DNA of 64,000 nucleotides, from positions 248,001 through 312,000 of the forward strand of contig NZ_SSOD01000002.1 in NCBI RefSeq assembly GCF_004801305.1, in the 5' to 3' direction. The DNA is from Pseudothauera rhizosphaerae. GTDB taxonomy: Bacteria; Pseudomonadota; Gammaproteobacteria; Burkholderiales; Rhodocyclaceae. The number at the start of each line of letters is the position of its first letter. Within the stretch, counting starts at the first letter, position 1. The notes beneath the pieces are model-generated. The model had not been told where the DNA came from. It made no database searches and saw nothing but the letters and a program-made list of their open reading frames with translations. This document shows positions 1-8,466 of the stretch, one piece after another. Both the position numbers and the translations under genes were made by a program.

Positions 1-57
1 GGTGCGCCTGCGTACTGGACGTGCCCATTCTGCGGCGCACCCAGCAAACCACGCGCA

Positions 58-192
58 CTACCGGCGCGGCGCGATGAAGTGCCGCCCGCATCGACGGCAC
101 TCGAAGACCTTCTCGCCTTCGGCGTTGATGCGCACGAACCGCCAGCGGTGGCGGGTCCAGCGGCAGATGATGGCGTTCAACCAGTTGTGCAT
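58..192 (-). CDS. Small CxxC zinc-ribbon-like phage protein
   Basis: A 44-residue frame with ATG at 192, nine bases after the stop of the preceding tail gene, so it continues the leftward late operon. It reads MHNWLNAIICRWTRHRW at the start and ends with a C-R-R-C-G-R-H motif and a basic tail. A lone CxxC plus nearby Cys and His residues suggests one small zinc-binding knuckle. No family is recognised and no function is assigned. The Shine-Dalgarno is weak (GGCGGG). Support comes from position, codon use and the cysteine pattern. Confidence 0.5.
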   Translation of the reverse strand: MHNWLNAIICRWTRHRWRFVRINAEGEKVFECRRCGRHFIAPRR

Positions 193-201
193 CCCGCCAT
201 G

Positions 202-2235
202 TTACCCGCCGATGGAAACCTCCATGCTCATCGATACGATAGTCAGCGGGAGCGGATCGTGCTGGCGGATGCACAACTGCCCGCCATCGCCCCACGACGG
301 GGTGACCATGATGGCGATCTCCTCGCTCTTGAGCGCGGGCGGCGTGCCGTAGGGCTCGGTCGTGCGCTGCTTCGTTTCCGTGAGGCTATCGAACGAGGGG
401 CCAGCGAAGATGCCGGACGACCGATAGACGCGCAGCCAGACCTTATTCACGTTCTTCTGCCGCCCCTGTCCGAAGCCGGCCGTCTCGAAGGCAAGCGGCA
501 GGGTCTGCGCATCGGCCTCGAATGGCAGGCCGACATGCACGATGCTCGCTTCGTGTTCCAGCACGATCTGCCCGCCCGTGACGACGCGTTGCGGATGCAC
601 AGCGCCGTCTGCCAGGATCGACACCGTGCAGCCTTCCAGGTGCGAGAGCCCGCTGATCTCGTCTGCCGGTGCGCCTTGGTAGGTCAGCCCGCAATCGACG
701 AAGAAGGCGTTCTCCTGCTCACCGAAGAGCCGCGGCGCCATGCGCTCCACGTAGCGCACGGCCTGTCCGTTGATCACCCGACGCACCACGACATACACCG
801 CGTCTTCGGTGCCCTCGGACACACAGCACACCGATTCGAACGTGCCATCGGTGACGTGCTGGTGCCATGCGCCGATCTGCTGCTCGGGCACGTATGTCAG
901 GCCCAGCAGCTTGCCGGATGACGACACGAACCATCCGATGGGCGTCGGTGCTTTCTGAAAGGCGACATCGGCCAGTTCCAGCCCGTCGAATAGGTGCGGC
1001 GCACGCAGTGACAGGTCGCCTGTGATGTAGCCGCCGGCCTGCCAGTTATAGGCCAGTTCGCGGGCGTGGCCTCCGCGGGCCGCACCGTAGAGCAGGTTGG
1101 TATTCACGATGACCGGCTGCATGTTGCTCGCGCCCACGTAGGACTGAGGGCGCACCGAGACCGTGGAGGGCATGATTGCGTCCGCGCCGCCTGCGCGCCA
1201 CTCGGCCGACGCGGTGAGCAGCACCAGTGCGCCAAGGGGCACGAGGTGCCGGATCGTGTTGGCTTCGCGCGCGGCCACGCGGAAGCTGATCGCATCATCG
1301 TCGCGCGACGGCATCGAGTAGGTCATGTTCGATTCCGTGCCGGAGCGCGTCATCCACAAGTTCTGCGGCGCGTTCTTCGTGCCCGCGAAGCACCTGCGCT
1401 GCTCATAGTAGGTCACCGCGCCAGGGTAGTTGCCGGCGCCGCTGAACGGGTTCGTGCCTTCAGGCGGCGTGCGCGAGATGTCCGCCGCGATGTTGTCGTC
1501 ATTGAATGCGAGTCCGTCGGTCTGCCCGATGTAGCCGTACAGGCCATTGCTCTGCTTATAGACGTTGTAGCGCTTGGCGCCGGTCACCGCGCCCCAGTTG
1601 ATCGTGTTGTAGGCGTCCGGCTCCAGCAGATCGCCACTGATCTCCACCGCGGACGATGCCGGCGATTCGTCGATGGCGTACTCGCCGACGGCAGTCACCT
1701 TGTAGCGGTAGGTCGTGCCGGTGCCGCCGGTGGCCGATCCGGACAGGCCGCCAGGCGCCGCGAGTGAGGACGCGAACGAGATGGCCGCGAGCTGCCAGTT
1801 CGTCGCCCCCAGCCGGCGCAGTTCTCGCGGAGCGTGGTTCGGATGCACAAGCGTAAGCACGTCGGCCGACTGCACGTAGTGGATGTCCGGCAGGTCGGCT
1901 TCCGCGTAGGGGTTCGCCACTTCGTAGGGCGCGCCGCCATTGAGCAGCGTGGCACCCTGGGTGTGGAAGCGGAAGTAGCCCGCGCCCAGCTCGATGACCA
2001 TGGTCTGGTCGGTCGAGTAGGTGAAGGGGATCAGGCGCGTCTTCTTCGTCGAGTCCTTCACCGCGCGGACGAAGGCGAACCCCGGCCGGTTGGCGATGGG
2101 CCCGTGCGGCAGCACGATGAAGTTGCGGCACAGCGCCAGGCCGGTCTGGTACTTGATGTCATCGATGCGGCCGAAGAATTCCGGCGTGACTTCGCCGCCG
2201 CCAAACGACCGCTGGAAGGTTCGGATGTTTGGCAT
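202..2235 (-). CDS. Podoviral tail (tubular/stabilization-type) protein
   Basis: A 677-residue virion protein. The ATG at 2235 overlaps the stop of the upstream adaptor gene (ATGA), and MPNIRTFQRSFGGGEVTPEF is the usual N-terminus of this phage tail family, so longer in-frame extensions were discarded. Residues about 160-260 carry a fibronectin-like stretch (TYRYKVTAVG, AKRYNVYKQ). The rest is beta-rich with no membrane segment or signal. By position after the T7 gp11-like adaptor it should build the short tail tube or nozzle. The family assignment comes from memory of similar phage proteins. Confidence 0.7.
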   Translation of the reverse strand: MPNIRTFQRSFGGGEVTPEFFGRIDDIKYQTGLALCRNFIVLPHGPIANRPGFAFVRAVKDSTKKTRLIPFTYSTDQTMVIELGAGYFRFHTQGATLLNGGAPYEVANPYAEADLPDIHYVQSADVLTLVHPNHAPRELRRLGATNWQLAAISFASSLAAPGGLSGSATGGTGTTYRYKVTAVGEYAIDESPASSAVEISGDLLEPDAYNTINWGAVTGAKRYNVYKQSNGLYGYIGQTDGLAFNDDNIAADISRTPPEGTNPFSGAGNYPGAVTYYEQRRCFAGTKNAPQNLWMTRSGTESNMTYSMPSRDDDAISFRVAAREANTIRHLVPLGALVLLTASAEWRAGGADAIMPSTVSVRPQSYVGASNMQPVIVNTNLLYGAARGGHARELAYNWQAGGYITGDLSLRAPHLFDGLELADVAFQKAPTPIGWFVSSSGKLLGLTYVPEQQIGAWHQHVTDGTFESVCCVSEGTEDAVYVVVRRVINGQAVRYVERMAPRLFGEQENAFFVDCGLTYQGAPADEISGLSHLEGCTVSILADGAVHPQRVVTGGQIVLEHEASIVHVGLPFEADAQTLPLAFETAGFGQGRQKNVNKVWLRVYRSSGIFAGPSFDSLTETKQRTTEPYGTPPALKSEEIAIMVTPSWGDGGQLCIRQHDPLPLTIVSMSMEVSIGG

Positions 2236-2870
2236 CAGCGCCCCCAGGAACCCGGTTCGATGTGGCCGCGCGCCGCCACCCAGCCGGGCGTGTGCGGTAG
2301 CGTGACCTTCTGCTGGTTGGCGTCCTCTGCCGTGGCGCGGGCGAGCACCTGCAGCGCCACGCCGTAGCACTGCTGGGACATCTTCATGCCGGCGTCGCCC
2401 TTGATGATCGGCCCGGCCAGGTAGCTCGCCAGCAGCCAGGCCAGCGCATCGACGAAGAGCGGGGAGAACTTCGTCGTGTCGGTCACCCTCGCACGGTAGC
2501 GCAGCACGGCCGCCGGCTGCTGCGTCAGGATGACGCCCGCACCGTTCGGCCCGACTTCGCGCAAGTAGTCCTGCGTATCAATGTCATCGGCCGCATCCTG
2601 CGGCAGCACCGCCAGCACCGTTACACAATCCGCCGGCGCCGCGTAGGCGTACGCCCAGGCGCCCCAGTCACCGGCGAACGCCGCCAGTTGCGCACGCTTC
2701 GCAGCGAAGTGCCATGGGTGCATTGACAGCAGCGTGTCGCGAGCGACGGGGTAGAAGCGCGCGCAGTGCTCCGCCTGCGCAGATCCTTCCGGCGGGTACA
2801 GGCTGGATACCGTGGCGTCGTCGCCCAGGTGGCCCAGCGCGAGATTTGCGATGTCGATTTCGGATGCCAT
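2235..2870 (-). CDS. Head-tail adaptor / tail tubular protein A-like
   Basis: About 211 residues starting MASEIDIANLALGHLGDD, followed by a region with FYPVARDTLLSMHPWHFA. This is the pattern of T7 gp11-type adaptors that sit between portal and tail nozzle. ATG 2870 is preferred over an in-frame GTG at 2876 because GGAA lies 7 bases upstream of the ATG. Its stop overlaps the start of the tail gene, so the two are translationally coupled. The C-terminal helix (QQCYGVALQVLARATAEDAN) is typical of the family. Confidence 0.72.
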   Translation of the reverse strand: MASEIDIANLALGHLGDDATVSSLYPPEGSAQAEHCARFYPVARDTLLSMHPWHFAAKRAQLAAFAGDWGAWAYAYAAPADCVTVLAVLPQDAADDIDTQDYLREVGPNGAGVILTQQPAAVLRYRARVTDTTKFSPLFVDALAWLLASYLAGPIIKGDAGMKMSQQCYGVALQVLARATAEDANQQKVTLPHTPGWVAARGHIEPGSWGR

Positions 2871-2944
2871 CGGCACGTTCCAAGAAAAACGGGGCGCGAC
2901 GTTGTAGCGCCGCGCCCCGAAGCCACTTCACGCGGCGGAGGAGA

Positions 2945-3163
2945 TCAGACCAGGCCGGCCCCGAGGGCTTCGTTGTCGGCCTTGGTGACGTCGGAAAGGG
3001 TTTCGGGGCCGGCCGCCTTGCGGCGCGTCTTGGGCGGCGCGACGTCCGCCTTGTCGGCCGGCACGTACCATGACGCCTTGCTGCCGTCCGGAACGTCGAA
3101 CCCATCGCACGGCTTGTGGAGCGATCCGCCGTGGAACCCGACTGCGGTTGCGATCACGCGCAT
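2945..3163 (-). CDS. Small conserved phage structural-operon protein
   Basis: 72 residues starting MRVIATAVGFHGGSLHKPCD, then FDVPDGSKASWYVP and a basic, Ala/Pro-rich tail. Short proteins of this form (a beta-stranded start, an 'xGG...Pgd.FevpdG' core and a charged tail) are common between capsid cement and adaptor genes in podoviruses and siphoviruses. Their function is unknown. It lies 12 bases downstream of the cement gene and 74 bases upstream of the adaptor start. Confidence 0.65.
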   Translation of the reverse strand: MRVIATAVGFHGGSLHKPCDGFDVPDGSKASWYVPADKADVAPPKTRRKAAGPETLSDVTKADNEALGAGLV

Positions 3164-3175
3164 GTCACGCTCCCG

Positions 3176-3622
3176 TTACGCCGCATCGGCGTAGGCCTGC
3201 CACTTCGCCACTTCCGGCGTCAGGAAGGCGTTGATCTTTCCGGCCGTCAGCGCCGCAGTGCCCACGTTGGCGATGACGCCCAGGTAGCGCTCGTAGGTGC
3301 CCAGCGGCAGCTTGACCGCAGCGGCCACGTAGCCCGCCACGAGGCTCGCCTTCGGGATGGCGCCGGTGGCGAAATGCACCGTGGCCGAACCGTCTGCGGC
3401 GATGGCGGCCTGCTCGTCGCTCACAAGCTCGAATGCGACCGTGGCCGAGCCTCCGGACGTCACGGCGGTATCGACCTGGATCACGAGATACAGGTCTTCG
3501 CCGTTGCCGATGTCGCCCGGCACCGCGCCCAGGTCGATCACGTCGCCCACCAGCGCGCGGCCAGTGCCTGCGGTGGAGAGCGCGGTCGCGTCCGCGAATT
3601 CGTTGCGTTCGTCGATAATCAT
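3176..3622 (-). CDS. Bbp16-family capsid cement protein
   Basis: 148 residues beginning MIIDERNEFADATALSTAGT, followed by VIDLGAVPGDIGNGEDLYLV. This start matches the capsid decoration protein family named after Bordetella phage BPP-1 Bbp16, whose members coat and stabilise the capsid. The rest alternates short beta strands with Ala/Gly-rich segments. AAGGAG lies just upstream of ATG 3622. It follows the major capsid gene by 10 bases, as expected for proteins made in near-equal amounts. Confidence 0.78.
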   Translation of the reverse strand: MIIDERNEFADATALSTAGTGRALVGDVIDLGAVPGDIGNGEDLYLVIQVDTAVTSGGSATVAFELVSDEQAAIAADGSATVHFATGAIPKASLVAGYVAAAVKLPLGTYERYLGVIANVGTAALTAGKINAFLTPEVAKWQAYADAA

Positions 3623-3632
3623 GTCGGGCTCC

Positions 3633-4625
3633 TTACGCCACGAGGGCTTCGGTGTTGATGATGGCGTCGCAGCGGCGCACCGGGATGTCGTCGAAGGTCA
3701 TGACGCGCTTGCCGGCGACCGTCTCCCACGAGAGGTTGCTTGCGACTTTCTCCAGGATGCCCAGGCGCAGCTTCTCGCGGATGGTGCGATTGACGTACCA
3801 GACCGCGCGGCCCTTGCCCAGACTCGGGATGCGCTCGGAGAGCTGGATCATCCAGGTAATCAGGCTCTTCGTGTTCGCCAGCGTGTCAAGGTCGCCCACA
3901 TCGATGTTCGCGATGCGACCGAAGTACCGCCAGTCGCGGATCACCAGGCCGGCGTCCTGCCGGTAGTGCGTGCGGTAGCCTTCCATCCGGCCGCCGTTGC
4001 CATCGACGTTCTCGATGGTCACTTGGCCCTTGTCGCTCATCTGCAGACCGGCCTTGCTGCCCTTCGGGTAGATGAAGTGCCCGGTCGATTCACCCCACAC
4101 CGCGAGCCAGATGGATGTGTTGTCGTCGCCTTGCCCGCCCGCGTTGATGATGTTGTCGGCGTTCTCCGCGGAGAGCGAGTTGTACCGCGGGGCCAGCCCG
4201 GTGAAGGCTTCCGGCTTCGTGCCTTCGTTGCCGTAGAAGGTCGTCGTCGCCAGTTCCTGCGAGATGCCTTCGATGTGCGCCCGGTCTTCCGAGAGGCGGA
4301 AGGCCGCCGTGTTGCCGTTCAGGTCGGCCAGCGCCTTGTCGACCTCGGCGTACGCTTCGAGCATGCCGCACGAGTCGGTGACTTGCCGGGTCGAACTCTT
4401 GGTCGGCTGGACGCCGCCGTACAGCTTGCGCCAGGTCGGTTCGGGCAATCCGGTGCGCACCGTAGTGCGGTGGCCGGTGGGCAGGTTGCCCTCCACGAAA
4501 GTGGCGTCTTCGAGGATGGCGTTTTCCTCGTTGAGGATTTCCACGATGGTGGCGATCTTGCCGTCCGGATCGGTGCGCTTCGCCACGTCCAGCAGGGTAG
4601 GATTCGCGGTTGCGAGAGTGCTCAT
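3633..4625 (-). CDS. Major capsid protein (BPP-1 type)
   Basis: 330 residues. The N-terminal part LLDVAKRTDPDGKIATIVEI, then a segment with TTVRTGLPEPTWRKLYGGV, is typical of a group of podoviral and siphoviral major capsid proteins with an HK97-related fold. The position, immediately after the scaffold gene and before the cement protein, fits. The centre has NADNIINAGGQGDDNTSIW and the C-terminus RVMTFDDIPVRRCDAIINTE, both frequent in this family. Lengths in related phages are about 320-340 residues, so it looks complete. It is expected to form the icosahedral shell. Confidence 0.82.
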   Translation of the reverse strand: MSTLATANPTLLDVAKRTDPDGKIATIVEILNEENAILEDATFVEGNLPTGHRTTVRTGLPEPTWRKLYGGVQPTKSSTRQVTDSCGMLEAYAEVDKALADLNGNTAAFRLSEDRAHIEGISQELATTTFYGNEGTKPEAFTGLAPRYNSLSAENADNIINAGGQGDDNTSIWLAVWGESTGHFIYPKGSKAGLQMSDKGQVTIENVDGNGGRMEGYRTHYRQDAGLVIRDWRYFGRIANIDVGDLDTLANTKSLITWMIQLSERIPSLGKGRAVWYVNRTIREKLRLGILEKVASNLSWETVAGKRVMTFDDIPVRRCDAIINTEALVA

Positions 4626-4638
4626 GGCTGTTGTTCCT

Positions 4639-5271
4639 TCAGTTCATGTCGGGGAAAAGGGTCTTGGCCGCATCCTTCGGGCCGGTGGGCGCGCCGCCGG
4701 TGACGATGCGGTCTTCACTGATGGCCTTCCCGGTCCGGTACAGCAGCCGGATGAACTCCGGGTGATTGCCCAGGCCGGACTCGTTGAGCAGCGACTTCAG
4801 TTCGGGCGAGCCGAAGGCGTCCAGCGCCTTGCGGGCCACGGCCAGGTTCTCGTTCAGCTTCTCGCCGCCGAATTCCTGATCCGCCCGCGCGGTGTCCGCC
4901 CACTCGGTGCGCGCCTGCTGCAGGCGTTCCACCTGCTGCTGTTGCGCTGCCGCCGTACGCTTCACCGCGAGGTCTGCCAGCTTCTGCGCCTTCTCCTGAC
5001 TCAGGCCCAGTTCCTTGGCCGTGGCCTTGATGTCGGCCGCGACTTCGGCATCCAGCGGCGCCGCGCCTTCCTCGAAGGTGAAGTCGGCGTACTGCTCGGG
5101 CGCGACTTCCTTCTGCTCGGGCTTGGCTTCGGGTTGCTGGACCTGCTGCTCGCCTTGGGTCTGCTGCTCACCGGCTGCCTGCTGGCCCTTTTCAGGGGCA
5201 GCGGCAGCCTCTTGCGATGCGGCGCCTTCAGTGGTCGTTGGGGCTTCCGTCATCATCGTTTCCTGATCCAT
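4639..5271 (-). CDS. Capsid scaffolding protein
   Basis: 210 residues. The first 80 are low complexity and rich in Glu, Gln, Ala and Pro. Then come a short conserved block (YADFTFEEGAAPLDAEVA), a long coiled-coil helix (about 85-150) and a C-terminal LFPDMN. Acidic helical scaffolds directly upstream of the capsid gene usually look like this. GAGGAAG lies 7 bases upstream of ATG 5271. The start overlaps the 3' end of the Bbp19-like gene by 44 bases. No protease motif is visible, so scaffold is preferred over prohead protease. Confidence 0.72.
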   Translation of the reverse strand: MDQETMMTEAPTTTEGAASQEAAAAPEKGQQAAGEQQTQGEQQVQQPEAKPEQKEVAPEQYADFTFEEGAAPLDAEVAADIKATAKELGLSQEKAQKLADLAVKRTAAAQQQQVERLQQARTEWADTARADQEFGGEKLNENLAVARKALDAFGSPELKSLLNESGLGNHPEFIRLLYRTGKAISEDRIVTGGAPTGPKDAAKTLFPDMN

Positions 5272-5572
5272 GCTTCGCTTCCTCCAGCATCGTTGCGTAC
5301 TGCTCCGGGGCCGACTCGTGGATCATCGCCATCAGCAGCAGGCCCACGTTGCGTTCGCCCTCACGAAAGAACGTTTCACTGTTCCCCGTGAAGCTCGACC
5401 TGAATACCCCGGTGCGCTCCAGCAGGCGCCACACGATGCGCCGGCCGCGCTTGTCATTCATCAGCCATTCGAAGTCATCGCGGTCGCGCTGGCTGCGGAA
5501 CTGCGCGCGTTCTTCATCGCGCCGCTGCTTGCGCTCCTGCCCGCGCAGGTCGAATGGGTCAAATTGCGTCAT
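5228..5572 (-). CDS. Bbp19-family phage protein
   Basis: 114 residues with the central block DDFEWLMNDKRGRRIVWRLL and then RTGVFRSSFTGNSETFFREG and a conserved helix ending in YATMLEEAK. This matches a small conserved family found beside portal and scaffold genes in BPP-1-like and other podoviruses (Bbp19). The role is not established, and neighbours suggest head assembly. It begins 41 bases after the staple-like gene, a gap that holds one copy of the 13-base repeat described separately. Confidence 0.7.
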   Translation of the reverse strand: MTQFDPFDLRGQERKQRRDEERAQFRSQRDRDDFEWLMNDKRGRRIVWRLLERTGVFRSSFTGNSETFFREGERNVGLLLMAMIHESAPEQYATMLEEAKHGSGNDDDGSPNDH

Positions 5573-5613
5573 GGGCGGACCTTACCGCCCACGCTCAAAA
5601 CCACGCGCACCCC

Positions 5614-5940
5614 TCACGCCATGCCGCTGTTCGGGTACATGCGCTGCGCGGACGACTGCGCAGCCTGGTCCTGCAGCGCGAGGTCGGTGATTTGCAGGCT
5701 GACGTAGCGCTCGGGCTGGTCGTCCTTGCGCTCGTGCGAGCTGACCGAGGTCACCACGGCGCGCGCCGCGATCTCGAACTGCTTGCCGACTTCCGGCAGG
5801 TCGATGCCCAGCTTGCGCAGCGCTGCGTCGTCCAGATTGAGGCACAGGCCGTATGGGTACTCCTGCGCGCCGACTTCGTGCGCTTCGGCGAGCAGACTCG
5901 CTTCCTGCTTGTCCAGCTTCATGCTGATTAGATTGGTCAT
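5614..5940 (-). CDS. Capsid staple-like protein
   Basis: 108 residues beginning MTNLISMKLDKQEASLLAEA and containing EYPYGLCLNLDDAALRKLGI, VTSVSSHERKDDQPERYVSL and QITDLAL. This pattern (LxSMKLxKxE ... YPYGLxxxLDxxxLxKLGI ... VSLQITDM) belongs to a small phage family that I recall as capsid staple protein. It follows the portal gene with a 7-base gap. It is probably a minor capsid or capsid-joining protein, and the name is held with moderate certainty. Confidence 0.62.
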   Translation of the reverse strand: MTNLISMKLDKQEASLLAEAHEVGAQEYPYGLCLNLDDAALRKLGIDLPEVGKQFEIAARAVVTSVSSHERKDDQPERYVSLQITDLALQDQAAQSSAQRMYPNSGMA

Positions 5941-5947
5941 GGCGTCC

Positions 5948-7615
5948 TCACGTGTTGTAGCCGCTGAACATCTGTACGACGTTCGTGAGCGCGTTGTCGC
6001 CGGACATATCGGCCGCGGCGAGGTTGCGGGCGGTCTGCGCTTGCTGCGACATCTGCTCTGCCTGCTGCTGCTGCGCCGCGGCTTGGGCGCGCTGCTCTCG
6101 GATCAAGGCCACCTGGTCATCGGCCACGATCAGGCGCGGATCGACACCCAGCATGTCGGCGTAGATTTCCGCCCAAGCGTCGGCGTCGAAGCGATCCAGC
6201 ACGTCCGGCTTCATCTGCGCGATTGCGCCCAGGTTGCCCACGTAGCGATCCACTGAGTTTGTGCCGACAGCGCGCTGGGCCTGCGCCAGCATCGAGACGA
6301 ATTCCACGTTGATGTCCATGCCCTGCAGTTCGGGCGGAGGCGGCGGCAGCGCACCGGCGCGCACCAGGCGCGCGAAGGTCATCTCGATGAAGGGGTCCAG
6401 CAGCTCGTTGTGCAGCCGCTCCAGCACCGGCCCGAGCATCAACAGCTTCTCTTCGTGCCGCTCGGCGACCTCGGTGGCCGTCATGCGCGTGCGGTCGCTG
6501 TTGGCGAGCATCAGGAAGAGGTCCGCGTAGAAGGCGCCGTTGATGCGCTCGCGCACGTCCTGGATGTCGTAGAGCAGGTGCTGCAGGTCCAGACGCACTT
6601 CGAATGCGCTGCGGATACCGCCGGTGGGGCTCGCCAGATCAACGTAGCTCACCCCACCGGGCAGCGTGTTCACCCCCGCGTTCTTCAGCGCCGTGGGCGC
6701 CTGCAGGGGCGGCTTCGTCATGAAGTCGATGCCTTGGGCCTTGCGCAGTTGCTCGTGCTGTAGCTGCTTGATGTCGCCCAATGCTTCCATCGCAGGACTG
6801 TTGCCGTAGATGTCGCCGCCGGCTACGGACCAGCGCGGCACCAGCGCGGGGAATTGCTCGAAGCCGGATTCGGAGAGATACCGCCCATCGCGCTCGCCCG
6901 GCTCCAGATAGACCGACTTCCATGCCATGTTGAGGTTGTCGCGCTTGGCCGCGTCGCGGTCGTGTCGCGGCTCGATGGCATGCACGACCGGCAGCCAGGT
7001 GTCGAGGCTGTTCCGGTCGTACAGGTTGCGCGCGGTGAGGCTCACCTTGTCGCGGCCGAACCATTCGACCATCTGGCCGACGGTCAGCTCGAACTCGCGG
7101 TAGAGCGTGCCAATGCCGCCGCGGTGATCGGCCGCGACCGCGTACTCGCCCACGGTGAGGGTGTGGTGGTGGATCACGCTGTCGAAGTCATCGGCCACGA
7201 TGGTGGCCGCGGTGCCGAATGCGCCAAGCTCTTCGTAGATCGAATGCAGCGCGCGATATGTGTTGCTCGACGCGAAAACGTCCAGCATCAGCCGCGTCAC
7301 GTCGTGCAGCCACACCTTGACCGGCTCGTGCGCCATCATCTCCGGGTCGGCCGTCCCCAGGCGGAACCACGGCCGCGCCGGGCTGGTCATGCCGGCCATC
7401 ATGCCGGCGGCCAGCACGCGCAGCGCCCTGGTGCCCGTGCTGTCGTAGATGTGGTTGTGGCGCTTCTCGCCGCGGTTGCGGTCGGCCACGAGGAAGCGCC
7501 CCGAGCGGGGCAGCAGGTATTCGCTGATCTCCCGCCAATGGTCCTGCCACGAGGATCGCTCTGACTTGAGCGCGCTCCAGCGGGTCAGGATGCGGCTGTG
7601 GGGTGTCTGGTCCAT
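5948..7615 (-). CDS. Portal / head-to-tail connecting protein
   Basis: 555 residues. The N-terminus (SRILTRWSALKSERSSWQDH, then WREISEYLLPRSGRF) and the run YDSTGTRALRVLAAGMMAGM identify the podoviral head-tail connector family (T7 gp8/BPP-1 portal type). Homologues are about 530-560 residues, so it is full length. The C-terminus is a Gln-rich coiled coil. ATG 7615 lies one base after the previous stop; an in-frame TTG at 7627 is possible but less likely. The protein should form the dodecameric DNA channel and dock the terminase. Confidence 0.85.
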   Translation of the reverse strand: MDQTPHSRILTRWSALKSERSSWQDHWREISEYLLPRSGRFLVADRNRGEKRHNHIYDSTGTRALRVLAAGMMAGMTSPARPWFRLGTADPEMMAHEPVKVWLHDVTRLMLDVFASSNTYRALHSIYEELGAFGTAATIVADDFDSVIHHHTLTVGEYAVAADHRGGIGTLYREFELTVGQMVEWFGRDKVSLTARNLYDRNSLDTWLPVVHAIEPRHDRDAAKRDNLNMAWKSVYLEPGERDGRYLSESGFEQFPALVPRWSVAGGDIYGNSPAMEALGDIKQLQHEQLRKAQGIDFMTKPPLQAPTALKNAGVNTLPGGVSYVDLASPTGGIRSAFEVRLDLQHLLYDIQDVRERINGAFYADLFLMLANSDRTRMTATEVAERHEEKLLMLGPVLERLHNELLDPFIEMTFARLVRAGALPPPPPELQGMDINVEFVSMLAQAQRAVGTNSVDRYVGNLGAIAQMKPDVLDRFDADAWAEIYADMLGVDPRLIVADDQVALIREQRAQAAAQQQQAEQMSQQAQTARNLAAADMSGDNALTNVVQMFSGYNT

Positions 7616-7616
7616 G

Positions 7617-8039
7617 TCACCGGCCAAGTAGGTTGCTCAGGATCGTGCTCAGCGCCGTGGGTGCGGCCGGCGGCGGCGATGTGAGCATCGTCGCGCCACC
7701 GAATGAATCGGGGCTGGTCGAGACCATGCCGGCCGGCTGCTCCGCGCCGCCCTGCGGCTGGCTCTGGTTCAGCTTCTTGAGGCCGCGCGCGTCTTTCTTC
7801 TGCTGCGCCTGCATCGCCGCCTGTGCCACCTTGAAGGCTTCTTGCTCGGCCGCGAACCGCTCCTGCTCGGCGGCAAATGCGGCGGACTCGCGCTCGATCT
7901 CAGCCTGCACCGCCGCATACTCGACGCGCGCAGCCTCGTACTTCTCCCACTCAGCCAGCGCCTCCCGGTACTGCCGCGCGCCGATTCCGCCAGGTCCACC
8001 AACAAAATCCCGCCTCTGCGGCTTCGGGATCGCCTCCAC
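7617..8039 (-). CDS. Coiled-coil phage virion-associated protein, unknown
   Basis: 140 residues. After a short start (MEAIPKPQRRDFVGGPGG), residues about 20-90 are an almost uninterrupted Ala/Glu/Gln heptad-like helix, followed by a Pro/Ser-rich tail. It lies between the portal and a second Gln-rich helical protein in the same operon. Such paired helical genes next to podoviral portals are often DNA-ejection (internal virion) proteins. That is inference from position and composition, as no family was recognised. Confidence 0.6.
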   Translation of the reverse strand: MEAIPKPQRRDFVGGPGGIGARQYREALAEWEKYEAARVEYAAVQAEIERESAAFAAEQERFAAEQEAFKVAQAAMQAQQKKDARGLKKLNQSQPQGGAEQPAGMVSTSPDSFGGATMLTSPPPAAPTALSTILSNLLGR

Positions 8040-8040
8040 G

Positions 8041-8466
8041 TCAGCCCCCCAGTAGCGTGCTGCGGCCCAGCGTCAGCGAGGATTCATCCACGCCGGATGG
8101 GCCGGTCAGCATGGTCCCGGCCATGCCTTCGCGCTGCGCGTTGCCGGTGAGGAGATCGCCCACATCCGGCGCCTTCTGGCTCGCCTTCTTCAGTTCGCGC
8201 TCCTGCTTCGCGGCCTGGTCCTTCGCCGCCTGCTCGGCCCTTGCGGTCGCCGCCTTCTGGGACTCGAACTGCTGCTGAGCGAGGGTCTGCTGGGCCGCGA
8301 ACTGTTCCTGCTGCGCGGCCATCTGCTCACGCTGCAACTGCATCTGCTGGCGCTGGGCGGCCTGTTGCGCCTTCTGCGCGCTGGCCTGGGCCTTCGCCTG
8401 CTTGTTGCTCGAATAGATAGATGCCGCGGCCCCTGCGATGGCGACGGCCGTCACTGCTCCAGACAT
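8041..8466 (-). CDS. Gln-rich helical phage protein (possible ejection protein)
   Basis: 141 residues from ATG 8466, with GGAGAA 5 bases upstream. Residues 1-20 (SGAVTAVAIAGAAASIYSSN) form a Gly/Ala hydrophobic helix with small-residue spacing that could insert in a membrane. Then comes a long KAQ/QQ-rich coiled coil and a conserved-looking end (GMAGTMLTGPSGVDESSLTL, then LGRSTLLGG). This end is common in podoviral virion proteins near the portal. The start overlaps the cupin-like gene by 16 bases. Hydrophobic helix plus coiled coil fits a DNA-ejection channel component. Confidence 0.62.
   Translation of the reverse strand: MSGAVTAVAIAGAAASIYSSNKQAKAQASAQKAQQAAQRQQMQLQREQMAAQQEQFAAQQTLAQQQFESQKAATARAEQAAKDQAAKQERELKKASQKAPDVGDLLTGNAQREGMAGTMLTGPSGVDESSLTLGRSTLLGG

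Noticed and set aside
1-57. Start of another leftward gene at the window edge
   Set aside because: Two frames are open (one reading LGAPQNGHVQYAGA), but fewer than 20 codons are visible and no start can be fixed.
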